Origin: Odiellus spinosus
Lineage: Eukaryota; Arthropoda; Arachnida; Opiliones; Phalangiidae
Reading direction: 5' to 3'
NCBI GenBank assembly: GCA_963920705.1
Contig: OY987233.1
Span: 14,991,459-15,055,458 of the forward strand
DNA: 64,000 nucleotides
This document shows positions 47,859-58,407 of the stretch, one piece after another. The notes under the pieces are model-generated. The model made no database searches, was not told where the DNA came from, and was given only the letters and a program-made list of their open reading frames with translations. Each line of letters opens with the position of its first letter. Within the stretch, counting starts at the first letter, position 1. The position numbers and the translations under genes are program-made.

Positions 47859-48924
47859 AGAAATTCAGTTTATTAAATAAATGTTCTAGAAGAGCTTTCG
47901 GATTCAGGATAATAATAATAATATTGAATAGAATATCCGTTTGAAATTTGAAATATCTTGACATTTCTGAATGAAATCGTTTCTTGATGTTGAATATTAA
48001 AGGTGGCAAGCATTTCCCCAGGGGCTTTAAGATATATTCTAGAATCTTCTTAGGGCAATTTTCATTTTTCTAGCGTTACTATAGCGACGGAATTTTCCTG
48101 GATATTTTTTATCATACGATTGAAAAGGTAGAAATGGAATATTTTATTTCATTTCGCCGAATTTTCCAGAAATTGGATTAATTTTTTATTTTTTAATTTC
48201 TAGGAGAAAAAAATATATAGCTTTGAAGATCGAAAGATAAAGGTAGTAAAAATCACGTCTTATTTTCTGGAACCTGAAATTAATTTTACAAAGGTTCCTT
48301 CTGAAAAATCTGAATTCAGCATTTATTGTTGAATTAAAATTATTTCAGTTGATCAATTTGGTGAAATTTTTGACCTAAAGTTTTTTTTTGTTCCTTTCTT
48401 GATTGGGGAAGCCAATTTTTTTCCTTACTTCTTTTGAAACTTATGAATTTCTGCTGCTATATAAGGGGGCTATCTGTATCAGGTCCCAGGTGCTTATAGA
48501 GAACAAGATTGAAGCGTATTGATTGGGAGCTTCGTTCCGCTTGACAGAACGGGAACAATAATACCATTTTAAGACCATAACAAAACAAATATATAAAACA
48601 AAAGATATTGAATCACTAAAACAAGGGATTTAGGCTTAGACGGGTTAGAAGTTAATACGAGAAACTTGTGTACGTGTTAAAACCAAAACTTAATTATTAT
48701 TTAATATTTAATCGGAACTTAAAGGGTCAAGAATTGTCCTTTTTCTACCCCAATTTTAAAACTCAACAACCTTTTAAATCTAATTCTAATTTCCACTTTT
48801 TAAAGGAATTGATGATTGTTAGAAAGTATACTTTAAAAATAAATGATGTCAAAATACTTCAAGAACAATTAAACATGAATTTAAAATCCCTTTAAGACAT
48901 TAAACATTATATTAAAAATTAATG

Positions 48925-49175
48925 TAGTCAGAATCCCGTTAAAACAATAATAAATTATAGTAATATCGGTTTAAAATAATAATAAATTATAGTAATATCG
49001 GTTTAAAATATTAATAAATTATAGTAATATCGGTTTAAAATAATAATAAATTATAGTAATATCGGTTTAAAATAATAAAAAATTATGTAAACATCGATTT
49101 AAAATAAAGAATAAATTATGCTAATATCGTTTTAAAATAATAATAAAATATGTTAATATCAGTTTAAACAGGATC
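48925..49175. repeat. Minisatellite, about 31-33 bp unit
   Basis: About seven units of ATAATAAATTATAGTAATAT followed by CGGTTTAAAATA. Confidence 0.75.
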
Positions 49176-50047
49176 GTGGATCACTTTCCAGTCTTCAGAA
49201 ACGTTTATTTAATAAACTATTTTTCGCAAGTTCAACGAACAAGGAGTCTAGTTAATTTAATAATATTATAAATAATACGTATTATTATCGTAATGTATCC
49301 ATCCACCTCAGTTTTTGTCGTATTATAAAGGTATAGGTATTTATTAATGACAAAATCCCTATCTCTTAAAAAAAAAAAAAAAAAAAAAAAAATCACAACT
49401 GGCGCGAGATTAATTTAGCGCCATTTTTGACAGAACGCGCGTGGAATTTCGCGCCAAAACCATAACACGTATAACGTATAAAGAGACGGATGAAAAGGCT
49501 TTTAATATCAAACTCCGTTGCCACGGTAACGGCTTTGATTAAGAAACTAAGGATTGGTTGCCCGCCTCATATACGGTATTAATTTATCTCCCCACTATCT
49601 AGTGATTGGTACCACCAGCTAGGCTTAGCCATTTCCGAAGTTTCTATCGAAATTAAACATCCCAAACAAGGCGTATTTAAACAAAAGAGTTCCAATGAAT
49701 ATAAAAGAGAGTGAAGGAAAGGTTCAACAGAGTTTCCGGAAACGATATAAACGCGCTTCCGGTGAGCGGAAATTATTTACGGATGGATAAAAATATCTCA
49801 AGCCTTTTTCTTTTTCTAATATTTTTGGTCATTTTTTAGGTTTTGAAGAAAAAAAAAAAAAAATTGGATGCCATATTTTTGATGGCTTAAAGGGAATGTG
49901 GAATGTAATTTTTTTTGCAACCTATACTAGTTGTCAATATTAACGAATAGTTTGACAATTGAAGTTTATCTTTGATGGCGATGACAGCTAAGATTGACGT
50001 CCGAGAAATAAAGAAAAGAAAAGAAAAAAAAAGGGAAAGTGAATTAC

Positions 50048-50156
50048 CTGAAGATCCGGTGATGTCTTTGGCCTTTAAATTCCGGCATTTAATGATGGTC
50101 ACCGTCAATTCGCTAGTGCGAGGAACGTATAGCAAACTCAATAACATCTCGCCCAA
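50048..50156 (-). CDS. Syt7: Synaptotagmin-7-like, exon encoding the start of C2B
   Basis: This 109-bp internal exon precedes the terminal exon across a 5395-bp intron. It reads [20 protein letters not shown] and then [16 protein letters not shown], which is the first two strands and first calcium loop of a C2B domain. It ends in phase 1 with G before the donor GTAATTC. Joined to the AT that begins the terminal exon, it makes the Asp codon of SSDPYVK, so splice sites and reading frame agree exactly. The acceptor is tctgtgtatag. No exon matching C2A, the linker or the transmembrane segment was recognised between 50157 and 64000. The gene therefore probably continues off the right edge and is only partly contained here. 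Confidence 0.93.
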
Positions 50157-50199
50157 CTATACACAGAAACAAATAGATAAAAAAAAAAATTCGAAATAT

Positions 50200-51115
50200 T
50201 AGGCTTAAAAAATTTTATAGTAACATTACAATATCCCTTGAAGATTAACTGCCCTCCATTTTTTTAAATAATCTAAAATTACAAAGATTATGAAACTATC
50301 ATTACGTGATACCTTAGACTCATAGAATTAAACTGCTATTCAATTCAAATAAGAGCAGAATCAAAAATTGATTAGGCTTAGGAAAATATACATTACATTA
50401 TCCCTTGAAGCTAAATTATCCCTTTTTTTAATAAGACTAAAATAGAAGATTAGGCTTAGGAAATTTTAATTACGTTATACCTTAGAGCCTTAGAATTAAA
50501 CTGCTATTCAATTCAAATAAGCGTATAAACAAAGATTAGAGAAACAGACATTACACTATCCCTTGAAACTAAACTGCCTATTTTTCAATTAATAGTACTA
50601 TAATTAATTAATAGGCTGAAAAAAAAAATCAAGATTACATTATACATTGGGAGTTAAAACTGCTATTCAGTTCAAATAAGCGCAGAACACAAAAAAATAA
50701 TTAGGCTTAGGGAAATTGACATTACATTATCCCTTGAATAATACTAAAATCAAAGATCAGACTTATGAAATTAAGATTAAATTATACCTTGAAATTAAAT
50801 TAAGGTATATTAAGATTAGGCTTAGCAAAATAGAGCTAAACATATTGTCTCTTGAAGCTAAACTTCATCTAGTTTCTTTTGTTTGATAAGTCTACAATCA
50901 AAGATTAGGCTTAGCAAAAATAGACTCCACCCCTTGAAGCTAAATTTCATCATGTTTGCTTTGTTTGATAAGTTTTGAATCAAAGATTAGGCTTAGGAAA
51001 AATAGGTATAACATATTGTCCCTTGGAGCTAAAGTTCACACTAGTGTTTGTTTTGTTTGATAAGTATCAAAGATTAGGCTTAGCAAAATTTACACTACCC
51101 TGAAGTTTTTGAAGC
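50200..51115. repeat. Degenerate tandem array, about 110-130 bp unit
   Basis: Repeated AAGATTAGGCTTAGGAAAAT, then ACATTACATTATCCCTTGAA, then GCTAAACTGC and a T-rich stretch. Seven or so units in Syt7 intron DNA just upstream of the first C2B exon. Confidence 0.6.
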
Positions 51116-52706
51116 TACAACGTTTGTTTTCTTTTAAATTTGAAATCAATTCCCAGAAAAATACGCCATGGTTACAACTCTATTACAACAGGGTTCGCGA
51201 AAACGTATTTGTTGACCGGAAGTTTTAAGTATCAGTCAATTTGGGAGGATTATATTGGGCGAAAATGTTCAGAGCGTGTACAGAATTTGTAACTAGATTT
51301 GCTTTTTTATATCCAACCTCCCGTAACTCGGAGGCGCGAGAAATGATTATTAGAGATCTAGGCACGTCGTCAGACATTGCCAAGGCTTAGCAACAAATGA
51401 CAAAAAATATTTTCCACCTCCTTATTTAGGGTTTTTCTACATCAAAAATTTCAAAAAAATAAATGTGACGTAAAAACTAAGACGACCCTTTTAAAAAATT
51501 TAGGCTGTTTTCGAGCTACAACGGGGCTGTTTGTTGGCTGTCCAGCTAGAAACGGGCTGTTTTGGCTGCGAACGGCTTGCAGCACAAAATCAGCTTTCTT
51601 TCAATTCTGCAATTTGACTGCAAATGCGTTTTTGCCAAGGGGTTGCACATTTGCCAAAATACCGTACTCTTTGTCAGAAATTTATATAGGAAACTAACAT
51701 TGAAATCCCAAAAATCACTCTGAAAAACAGCTTTGAAATCTCAAAATCTCTCGAAATCCCGTACACAATAATTGGACGTGTCCGAACCATATTCAACTTG
51801 TTGAGTTTATGGAAAGTTTACTGTAGTAAAAAGTAGGTGACGTATCAAATGACGTCAAAAAACCAAGTTCAGAAAGTTATTTATATAGTTACCTACTGTA
51901 ACTCAATTAAAATTCCCAGTTAGATAACTAAATTTAATTTGCCAGGGAATGAATTATGATTTACGATCAAATTTAATTGTTGATGATTATCTTAATTTCG
52001 ATTAGTAGCGAATGGTTTAAAAATCACAATTTTAAAAAGAAAATTATGATTAAATTAATTAAAATATCAATCAAATTTAATAACTATACAATCAAATTAA
52101 CTATGATTAAACAAATTATAAATAAAATGGAAAAAATGCTGTTTTTTGACGCGCGTAACGTCAGAATTGCGTGTGTACTTTAAATAAAGATTTTAAAGTA
52201 TGATAAAGATAAAATTATAACCCATTAACATTCGAAAAAAAAAACTGAATGGTGTTAGAATCACTTTAAAACAGTTTTTCAAAATCATGTAATTAAATTA
52301 AAAATCACTTTGGTATCGAGTCCAAAACTGTCTTTATAAGAAAATAAAGATAGGCGACCAGTTCTACTTTGTCGCTGCTGATCGTTTTGAGTTTAAGAGT
52401 GCGAATCTTTCACTTTTGATTACCAGGAACAAAAAACCAAGGCTTAAAAATCGTGTATTGGCGCTAAGCCTAATGACATTTTTGTCATATCCTAAACGGA
52501 TCGCGTGCTCACCAATCATAAGAAAAATAAAACCCCCTGAAAAACTTATTACATTACATGTCTTATTTGTTCTTAATTTTAATCTGGACATTTTTCCGTA
52601 TAAAAACAAGAGAATACCATTTTAATTTGTCAAAGAGCTACGGACCAAATAATTAATAATGCAAAAAAAACATATGCAAATAACTACAACTAAGGAATAT
52701 GAATTT

Positions 52707-52822
52707 TCAAATTAGGACCCTTTTTGACCAAATTAGAAGATTTTTCCTGTTTGGGAAAGCTAATTTCTTTCGTAATTATTCGATGAGAGCACAATGAAAT
52801 GAAGAGTTAAACCGACGTCACA
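52707..52822. mobile_element. R5 right-arm fragment
   Basis: It runs from GGACCC and TTTTTGACCAAATTAGAAGA to GTTAAACCGACGTCACAC. A weaker relic of the same arm is at about 48360-48445. Confidence 0.55.
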
Positions 52823-52908
52823 CAATAGATAAATTGTTTTCCAATTTCTTGTGATAAATGAAATTCGCGAGTTTGGAGCCCGAATCGAGTGACATATGTT
52901 GCGTGTCT

Positions 52909-53290
52909 ATGCAACCTTTATAACCAATGCTATCGTTCAAATAGGCCTAATCCACTAGTAAAAAATTTACAAACAAATAGAAATAAATTTAAAATTTACA
53001 CAGAAAATAGGCTTAGCTGGATTTTTGGAGATCCTAAATTCTTCGCATATAAGGGTCAGAGACCAATGAGCAAAGGTGAGGTCGATAAGGCGAGATCTCC
53101 ATGAGACTAACAATAACATTCGATTGGTCGCTGACCCATCAATGCGAAGAAATTCAGGATCTCCATGATACTCGCTAAGCCTATTTTGATGGTAAGTTTT
53201 AAATTTATTTCTAATTTAATTTTTGTTTGTAAATCTTTTACTAGTGGATTAGGCCTATTTAAACGATAAGGAATCAATGAAAAAGATCGA
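52909..53290. mobile_element. R2 fold-back element, tips lost
   Basis: It runs from GCAACC and TCAAATAGGCCTAATCC to TATTTAAACGATAAGGAATC. Core type 2, with GAGCAAAGG as in the copy at 30014. Confidence 0.7.
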
Positions 53291-53647
53291 TAGTAAATTC
53301 TCACGCTCGCGAGCTACGGACACTAGTCTTTCAATAAGTGTGAGAAAAACTATAATTTGATGCTACACAACGTTAAATCTCATTGTCAATGGAAGTAGCA
53401 TAATATCGGAGGTAAATATAGGTAATTTTTGTAGAAATGGCTAAAATTTGAGCCAAGATAAGAAACTTTAAAAATGGAACGTCAGCAAATAAAAATTAGA
53501 TAAAATAAAAAATTTACAGTCGAACCTTACTGTTGAATCAAAGAATTAACCTTCAAAGAAATCAGTCGGGGAAAAAACTTCTTAAAAAGTCTAGTCTGAT
53601 TTAACCGATCGAAAAAAAAAAAAAATGGACTAAAATAAAAGTGCTTT

Positions 53648-53827
53648 GAAGTGAGGCTGTCACCATTTTTTTCTTTTATATTTTTAGTATTTTCCCATAA
53701 TATTAAAAACTTAAATTATATATTTTACCCCTTGACGTGATCAAAATTAAAATGGGAAAAATATGCAATTTTAATTATTTCCGCTTGACGTGGAACGATT
53801 TCTGGAATGTGATTAACGATAAGTTTA
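53648..53827 (-). mobile_element. R1 3' half, reversed
   Basis: It starts AAGTGAGGCTGTCACCATTTTT, the inverse of the R1 right end, and runs to GTGATTAACGATAA. It directly precedes an R2 element. Confidence 0.55.
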
Positions 53828-54190
53828 AAGGGAGAATGCAACCTAACATTTTTAAAATATAGATTCCTTATCAAACAAATATTAAACTAGAAATCAATTT
53901 AAAACTTACTATCAAAATAGGCTTAGCTGAATTATCCTGAACTCCCCGTATAAGGACTAGCGACCAATGATATTGATCATTCTCCATATAAGAGCCATAG
54001 ATCAATGTGATTGGTCGCTAGTCCTTATATGGGGAGTTCAGGTGATCTCCATGAATCCAGCTAAGCCTATTTTCCGGGTAATTTAATTTATTTCTAGTTT
54101 AATTTTTGTTGGTAAATTTTGTTTACAGGTGGATTAGGCCTATTTAAAACGATAAGAAATCCATAAAAAAATCACTTATTAGGTTAAAGG
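53827..54190. mobile_element. R2 fold-back element, core type 1
   Basis: It starts TTTAAAGGGAGAATGCAACC and ends TTATTAGGTTAAAGGG. The core matches that at 19426 (CCCCGTATAAGGACTAGCGA facing its inverse). A reversed R1 half abuts its left tip. Confidence 0.75.
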
Positions 54191-54267
54191 GACAATGCAA
54201 AACTAATGTATCAGTATAATTATTTTACATTTTTCTGAATCTAATTTATGGAAAACTCTAAGAAGAA

Positions 54268-54316
54268 TATCAACTTCATTTGGAGTTCATGAAAAGTGTA
54301 ACAGCCTCACTTTAAT
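54268..54316 (-). mobile_element. R1 left-end fragment, reversed
   Basis: TTTGGAGTTCATGAAAAG followed by GTAACAGCCTCACTTTAA. Confidence 0.5.
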
Positions 54317-55194
54317 TAACATAAATGTATATTAATTGTATTTAAATCTAGAACTCTAGCTATAAATATAAAGGGTTGCCACAAAATTTGGCATTTCAAT
54401 TACAAAGACTATTCCTGGTTTTCCAGCCCTTTTTGGCCCAATTTTTAAATTCCCTAAGTTGACCAGGTTTTAGGAACAAGCTTGATTATGTACCCAGGTT
54501 CTTTTCCTTTTAATTTTTAAACTCCATAGAAATCAAAAATATATAAAAATACATTTCATCTTCCCTTTACAACAAAAGGTTATAAAAATCAATAGGGAAT
54601 ATTTTTTATCTGGACAGTGAAAGTCACGGCGACCCTGACATATGGTGTGACCATTAAATTAGAAACAATAGACGTAAAAGGCGGGATTTAAGTGATATAA
54701 AAAGCTCCATAACTCAATCCGTATGCCTTTGAACTCTATAGCTTCTAAGTCAATAAATAAATTCACCCCTTTATTTTGGGGGGAAAGGGTCTCACTGTAT
54801 TTGATAGAGGAAAATGGTCAAGCGGTCAATTTGGCCCGAGATTTATTGAAGAAAGCTTAGTTCTAGATTCAACTTTATTTTCTTGTGGCTTTTAAGACTT
54901 TTTCAACTTGGTCTTTTGTTGAGAATTGAGTTCAAGTGTGGTAAAAATAAAACTTTTTATTTTTAAGTTATAATTTTTCTTCCTATTCCCAACAATATAT
55001 CGAGTATTTTTACGCACTCGATCACTTGCGGCCAGGAGTAAGAACTATTTCTCTTTATAAAAACAGGTTTAAAGATGGTTTTTAACATTTAACATATAAA
55101 AATACTAATGATTTTTATATTTTAAAGATAAAATAATTATTGAAAATCAATTTTTGACGAATTCCATTTTCCCTTTAATATCTACGAAAGAGAC

Positions 55195-55310
55195 GGGTGA
55201 AAGCGACCTTATCATTGGTGCCAGAACGCGCGAGAATCAACTGAAGGCTCTACAATAGCGAAATCACGCGACCATAGTGATGACGTAGTATTGCGGGGAA
55301 TTTATTCTCA
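55195..55310 (-). mobile_element. R1 internal fragment, reversed
   Basis: It contains GAAAGCGACCTTATCA, then GCGCGAGAATCAACTG, then GACGTAGTATTGCGGGGAA. Confidence 0.6.
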
Positions 55311-55479
55311 CGAGCGAACTATCGACAATTCCCACCTTTTATTTGAAATAGTTTATCAATCTGGGTTCGATAATTTACTCAGAATATGAGAAAAAATTTG
55401 AATCTTTAGGCAAAATATTTTCAGTTTAAAATAATTATGTTACAATCATAAACAGTTCCTTGACACGTACCAAAATATT

Positions 55480-55855
55480 TAATTTCTGACCACTTGGGTT
55501 CATTTTCAAATTCAGTGATTTTCCCCTGACTTTTTGGGCCAATTTCAAAATTCCCTGACTTTTCCCTGACCTTTTGGGCCTATTTCCAAATTCCCTGCCT
55601 TTGGGCAAGTTTATTAATTCCCTGACCTTTTGGGCCAATTTTCAAAATTCCCAAACTTTTTCATGACCTTTGGGCCTATTTCCATATTCCCTGACATTTT
55701 GCACTATTTTCAAAATTCCCTGACATTTTGAGCCAATTTTTAAATTTGTGACATTTCCCTGATATTTTGGGCCAATTTCCAAATTCCCTGACTTTTCCCT
55801 GACATTTTGGGCCAATTTCCATATTCCCTGACTTTTCCCTGTTTTCCAGGTCGTG
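55480..55855. repeat. Tandem array, about 40-bp unit
   Basis: Units of ATTCCCTGACTTTTCCCTGA followed by CATTTTGGGCCAATTTCCAA. A minus-strand Lys/Arg-rich frame (MAQKVRELINL...) is an artefact of the repeat. Confidence 0.7.
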
Positions 55856-55867
55856 TACGAACCCTGT

Positions 55868-56215
55868 AAAAGTTCAGACTACCTGACAAGTTTGACCTTG
55901 TTCATTATCCCTTAAAAAACATATACTTAAATTGGATTATCAATATAAGATTGTACTGGATAAATAATACTTCGCCATAAAAAAAAAACGCAATCTACCT
56001 TTCTACGTACTAAAAACTTACATTGTAATATCGTTCACACTACCTGACAAGTCTGACTTGGTTCACTCATTATTCCTTTAAAAACATTTACTTAAATTTA
56101 TTTATCAATGCAAGATTATACTGGATGCAAATATAGACTCCGTAATAATACTTAACTATAGAAATAACACGCAACCAACCTTTCTACCTACGAAAAACTT
56201 ACATTGGAATAACGA
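55868..56215. repeat. Tandem duplication, about 165-180 bp unit
   Basis: Two copies of a segment with ACTACCTGACAAGT, TAAAAACATWTACTTAAATT, ACCTTTCTACSTAC and AAAACTTACATTG. Each copy ends with a good minus-strand donor (rc GTAAGTTTT). Confidence 0.65.
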
Positions 56216-56334
56216 CTATGTTTACCAGACCAAAACTAGGTTTATCCCAAACGCAAAAAAAAAATCAATACTTGTAGTAATTATGGAAATTTGGGGTCCA
56301 GGGTATTTAGACTAAACTTCTTTTTCATCTATAG

Positions 56335-56540
56335 GATTTACTATTGTGTATCAAACCACCTAATACCTCAATCATGCTGTAAACAAAATTATAGTGTAGA
56401 GACTTTAACATGTCACGAAAAAGTCACGTATAACAAGTGTAAAGGTTCAACCACTGAAATGATTGTATTTTCTATGCATTGCAGATTTCAGTCACGCGGG
56501 AGACACGCAAGGAGCTGGTCACTGCTGGATTGGGCAATGT
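56335..56540 (+). other. Possible Cys-rich exon
   Basis: After the acceptor-like tctttttcatctatag, a frame reads IYYCVSNHLIPQSCCKQNY, continues with further Cys residues (TLTCHEK, YNKCK), and stops at TGA 56538-56540. If a 40-base stretch from GTTCAACC to GCATTGCAG is removed as a tiny intron, the frame shifts to DFSHAGDTQGAGHCWIGQCE and then TKLK stop. That gives an evenly spaced Cys-rich peptide. The phase match is exact, but an intron of 40 bases is very short. No signal-peptide exon was found upstream. Confidence 0.3.
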
Positions 56541-56723
56541 GAAACTAAATTAAAATGATTACTCTAATTACAGGTAAGTTTCATAACTAATCAACATTTA
56601 AACTTAAAGTGTTTTTTCGAATGTCTATGGATTATATTTTATCATAATATTAAAACGAAATATTAAAAATTTTAAATCTAAAAATGAAAACGTCAAAATA
56701 TACAAGTCATTTTTTCCGATATA

Positions 56724-56890
56724 TGATTAAGTACTTTTACGACAAAGACCGCGCGAAAGCGATCTTATCACTAGTGCCAGAACGCATGAGAATTAACTGT
56801 AGGCTCTGCAAAGACTACAAGCGATCAAAGTGTAGACATTGCAGGGAATTTTTAAAAATTTCGAAAATGGCGATTATAAAATATTTAGTT
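56724..56890 (-). mobile_element. R1 internal fragment, reversed
   Basis: It runs from AAGTACTTTTACGACAAAGACC to TTTCGAAAATGGCGATTATAA. A short segment in the middle (AAGACTACAAGCGATC) diverges. Confidence 0.6.
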
Positions 56891-57267
56891 CATTTTTCTG
56901 TGAAATATTCTTTTTTTTATCGATCGGATGGATCAAAAATCTACTCCATTTTCATTTTATAGTTTTAATTTTTAAGCCTTGAATTTAAATATTAAAATAA
57001 CCAAACTGCTCTAATTTTGCATTAAAGTGTTTTTCAAGAAACAGTTTGGCGTTTTTAAACTGAAAATATTTTTAGGTTTGCCCTGTAGATTTATCTCAGC
57101 CCTCGAGCGCGAGTGTTCAGAGAGAAGATAACATTCAGGCGCTTAGTTTATAATGTATTTTCAATAGACCCCTGTAGAAGTGTTTCAACCTATCTGCACC
57201 GTAGCTTAAGGGAAAGAACACCACCATTGTTATATTGCAAAAAATATATTTTTTTACACGAGTAATA

Positions 57268-57397
57268 CCCTCTTAAGACGAGGCATAATTAACCAAGGTT
57301 TAATCATATTTAACTGTTGTTTATTGAACTGAGAAGCATACGTAAACCTCAGTTAAATCGGATTAAATCGGCCTAATTACGCCTCGTCTGAAGAGGG
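57268..57397. mobile_element. TA-flanked short inverted-repeat element
   Basis: The ends are CCCTCTTAAGACGAGGCATA and the inverse of CCCTCTTCAGACGAGGCGTA, with TA directly outside on both sides (57266-57267, 57398-57399). The inner pairing extends through TTTAATC and ATTTAACTG. A TA duplication is typical of Tc1/mariner-type insertion; superfamily membership is inferred. Confidence 0.65.
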
Positions 57398-57539
57398 TAT
57401 AACAATTAGACAAAACCATCGTTAATTATTATAGTGATAGTTAATTAGAAAGACGTTTAATGTAGAGTAGATTTGTTACGAAAGTCCGACCAATCAAAGC
57501 GAGTCTTTCTTCATTTAAATTATGATTAAAGCACAAACA

Positions 57540-57692
57540 AGTCATAAAATAAAATGACCGTGACAGTAAAATATTAAAATTTTCGAAATTTTTAAAATAA
57601 ACATTTCCCGATATACCACGTGATCACTTTCGTCGCTTGGTTATTGTAGAGCCTACAGTTGATTCTCGGGCGTTCTGGCACCAGTGATAAGC
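57540..57692 (+). mobile_element. R1 internal fragment
   Basis: It runs from ATAAAATGACCGTGACAG to TTCTGGCACCAGTGATAAG. It lies just upstream of the 57873 ORF. Confidence 0.6.
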
Positions 57693-57700
57693 CGAATCTG

Positions 57701-57883
57701 ATATAATTTAACCCTTAATTCATTCCAGTTCATGAAACTGGTCCACAACGCATGCGCAAAAGTTAAAAATAACCTATCAGGTTCAATCCAATCTTGTAGG
57801 TACTCAAACGAAACCTTACAGCGATTGGAACCCAAATATGATCAAATATAAACCCTAAATTAATTCCAGATCATGAAATTGGC
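57701..57883 (+). repeat. Short duplication of the start-codon region of the 57873 ORF
   Basis: The bases before and over the start codon (about 57849-57883, ...AATTCCAGATCATGAAATTGG) recur imperfectly at about 57701-57740 (...CATTCCAGTTCATGAAACTGG), 143 bp upstream. The first copy opens its own ORF, MKLVHNACAKVKNNLSG..., which stops just before the second ATG. An ACGCATGCGC site, NRF-1-like, lies between them at 57748-57757. Confidence 0.5.
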
Positions 57884-58376
57884 TCAAAGACTAATAAATT
57901 CATGGTCAAAAATATTTCAATCTAAAAACCAAAATTCAAATAACGATCTAAACTCGGAAATGGAAGACAGATCGAATGATTACCGAGGGAAAAGCCCGGA
58001 AGAATCTTACTGCCCAGACACAATCCATCGAATCAGCATTAACAAAGTGGTCAACGATCGGTTATTGGACCAACCACCAATCATAGACAGTTTAGAAATT
58101 GACCGAATCGTGTTCGAAGGCGGCTCCGAAGAAGAGGTGGGCATAGTACTGGACAATATCGACACTTTTCAAGCGGCTGTTGGCCAAGTGGTCGATTTCG
58201 TTAAGCCTAACGCGGGCCAAGACGGTGAAGAATGGACCGTACTAATAGACAAAGTGACCATAGAGACGTTCGTGATTGATAAATTGCTGTTGGATCAAAT
58301 GGGGGTCGAACAATTGAGTAAGGAAGCCGTGCAGCTACGATTAGTAGCCGATGGCGCGCACGAGAATGACACGTGA
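57873..58376 (+). CDS. Unrecognised acidic 167-residue protein
   Basis: This single open frame has balanced, fairly G+C-rich codons in A+T-rich surroundings, with an in-frame TAA five codons upstream of the ATG. The product starts MKLAQRLINSWSKIF, has an N- and S-rich linker, and then a segment of about 110 residues with repeated hydrophobic-acidic periodicity. Examples are DRLLDQPPIIDSLEIDRIVF, VLDNIDTFQAAVGQVVDF and VLIDKVTIETFVIDKLLLDQ, spaced about 45 residues apart and perhaps descending from an internal repeat. Only one Cys is present, and there is no signal peptide or membrane segment. The only acceptor-like bases (ttccag) lie just before ATC ATG, so it could be a terminal exon. It is antisense to the probable Syt7 gene. 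The family is not recognised. Confidence 0.65.
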   Translation: MKLAQRLINSWSKIFQSKNQNSNNDLNSEMEDRSNDYRGKSPEESYCPDTIHRISINKVVNDRLLDQPPIIDSLEIDRIVFEGGSEEEVGIVLDNIDTFQAAVGQVVDFVKPNAGQDGEEWTVLIDKVTIETFVIDKLLLDQMGVEQLSKEAVQLRLVADGAHENDT

Positions 58377-58407
58377 CCTCAATTTCGTTGTTAATGAATG
58401 ACGCGAT

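Larger units (their letters stand above)
44653..50047 (-). other. Syt7 intron between the two C2B exons, filled with repeats
   Basis: The boundaries are the GT donor (rc of ac at 50046-50047) and the AG acceptor (rc of ct at 44653-44654). It holds degenerate aggcttag-rich repeats (44750-45070), a G16 run (45371-45386), the 31-bp minisatellite (45990-46745), an R3 element and an R1 fragment (47519-47858), a second minisatellite (48925-49175) and an A25 run (49368-49392). No further exon was recognised. Confidence 0.8.

Noticed and set aside
55435-55638. Lys/Arg-rich minus-strand frame (MAQKVRELINLPK...)
   Set aside because: Translation of a tandem CCCTGACTTTT repeat.
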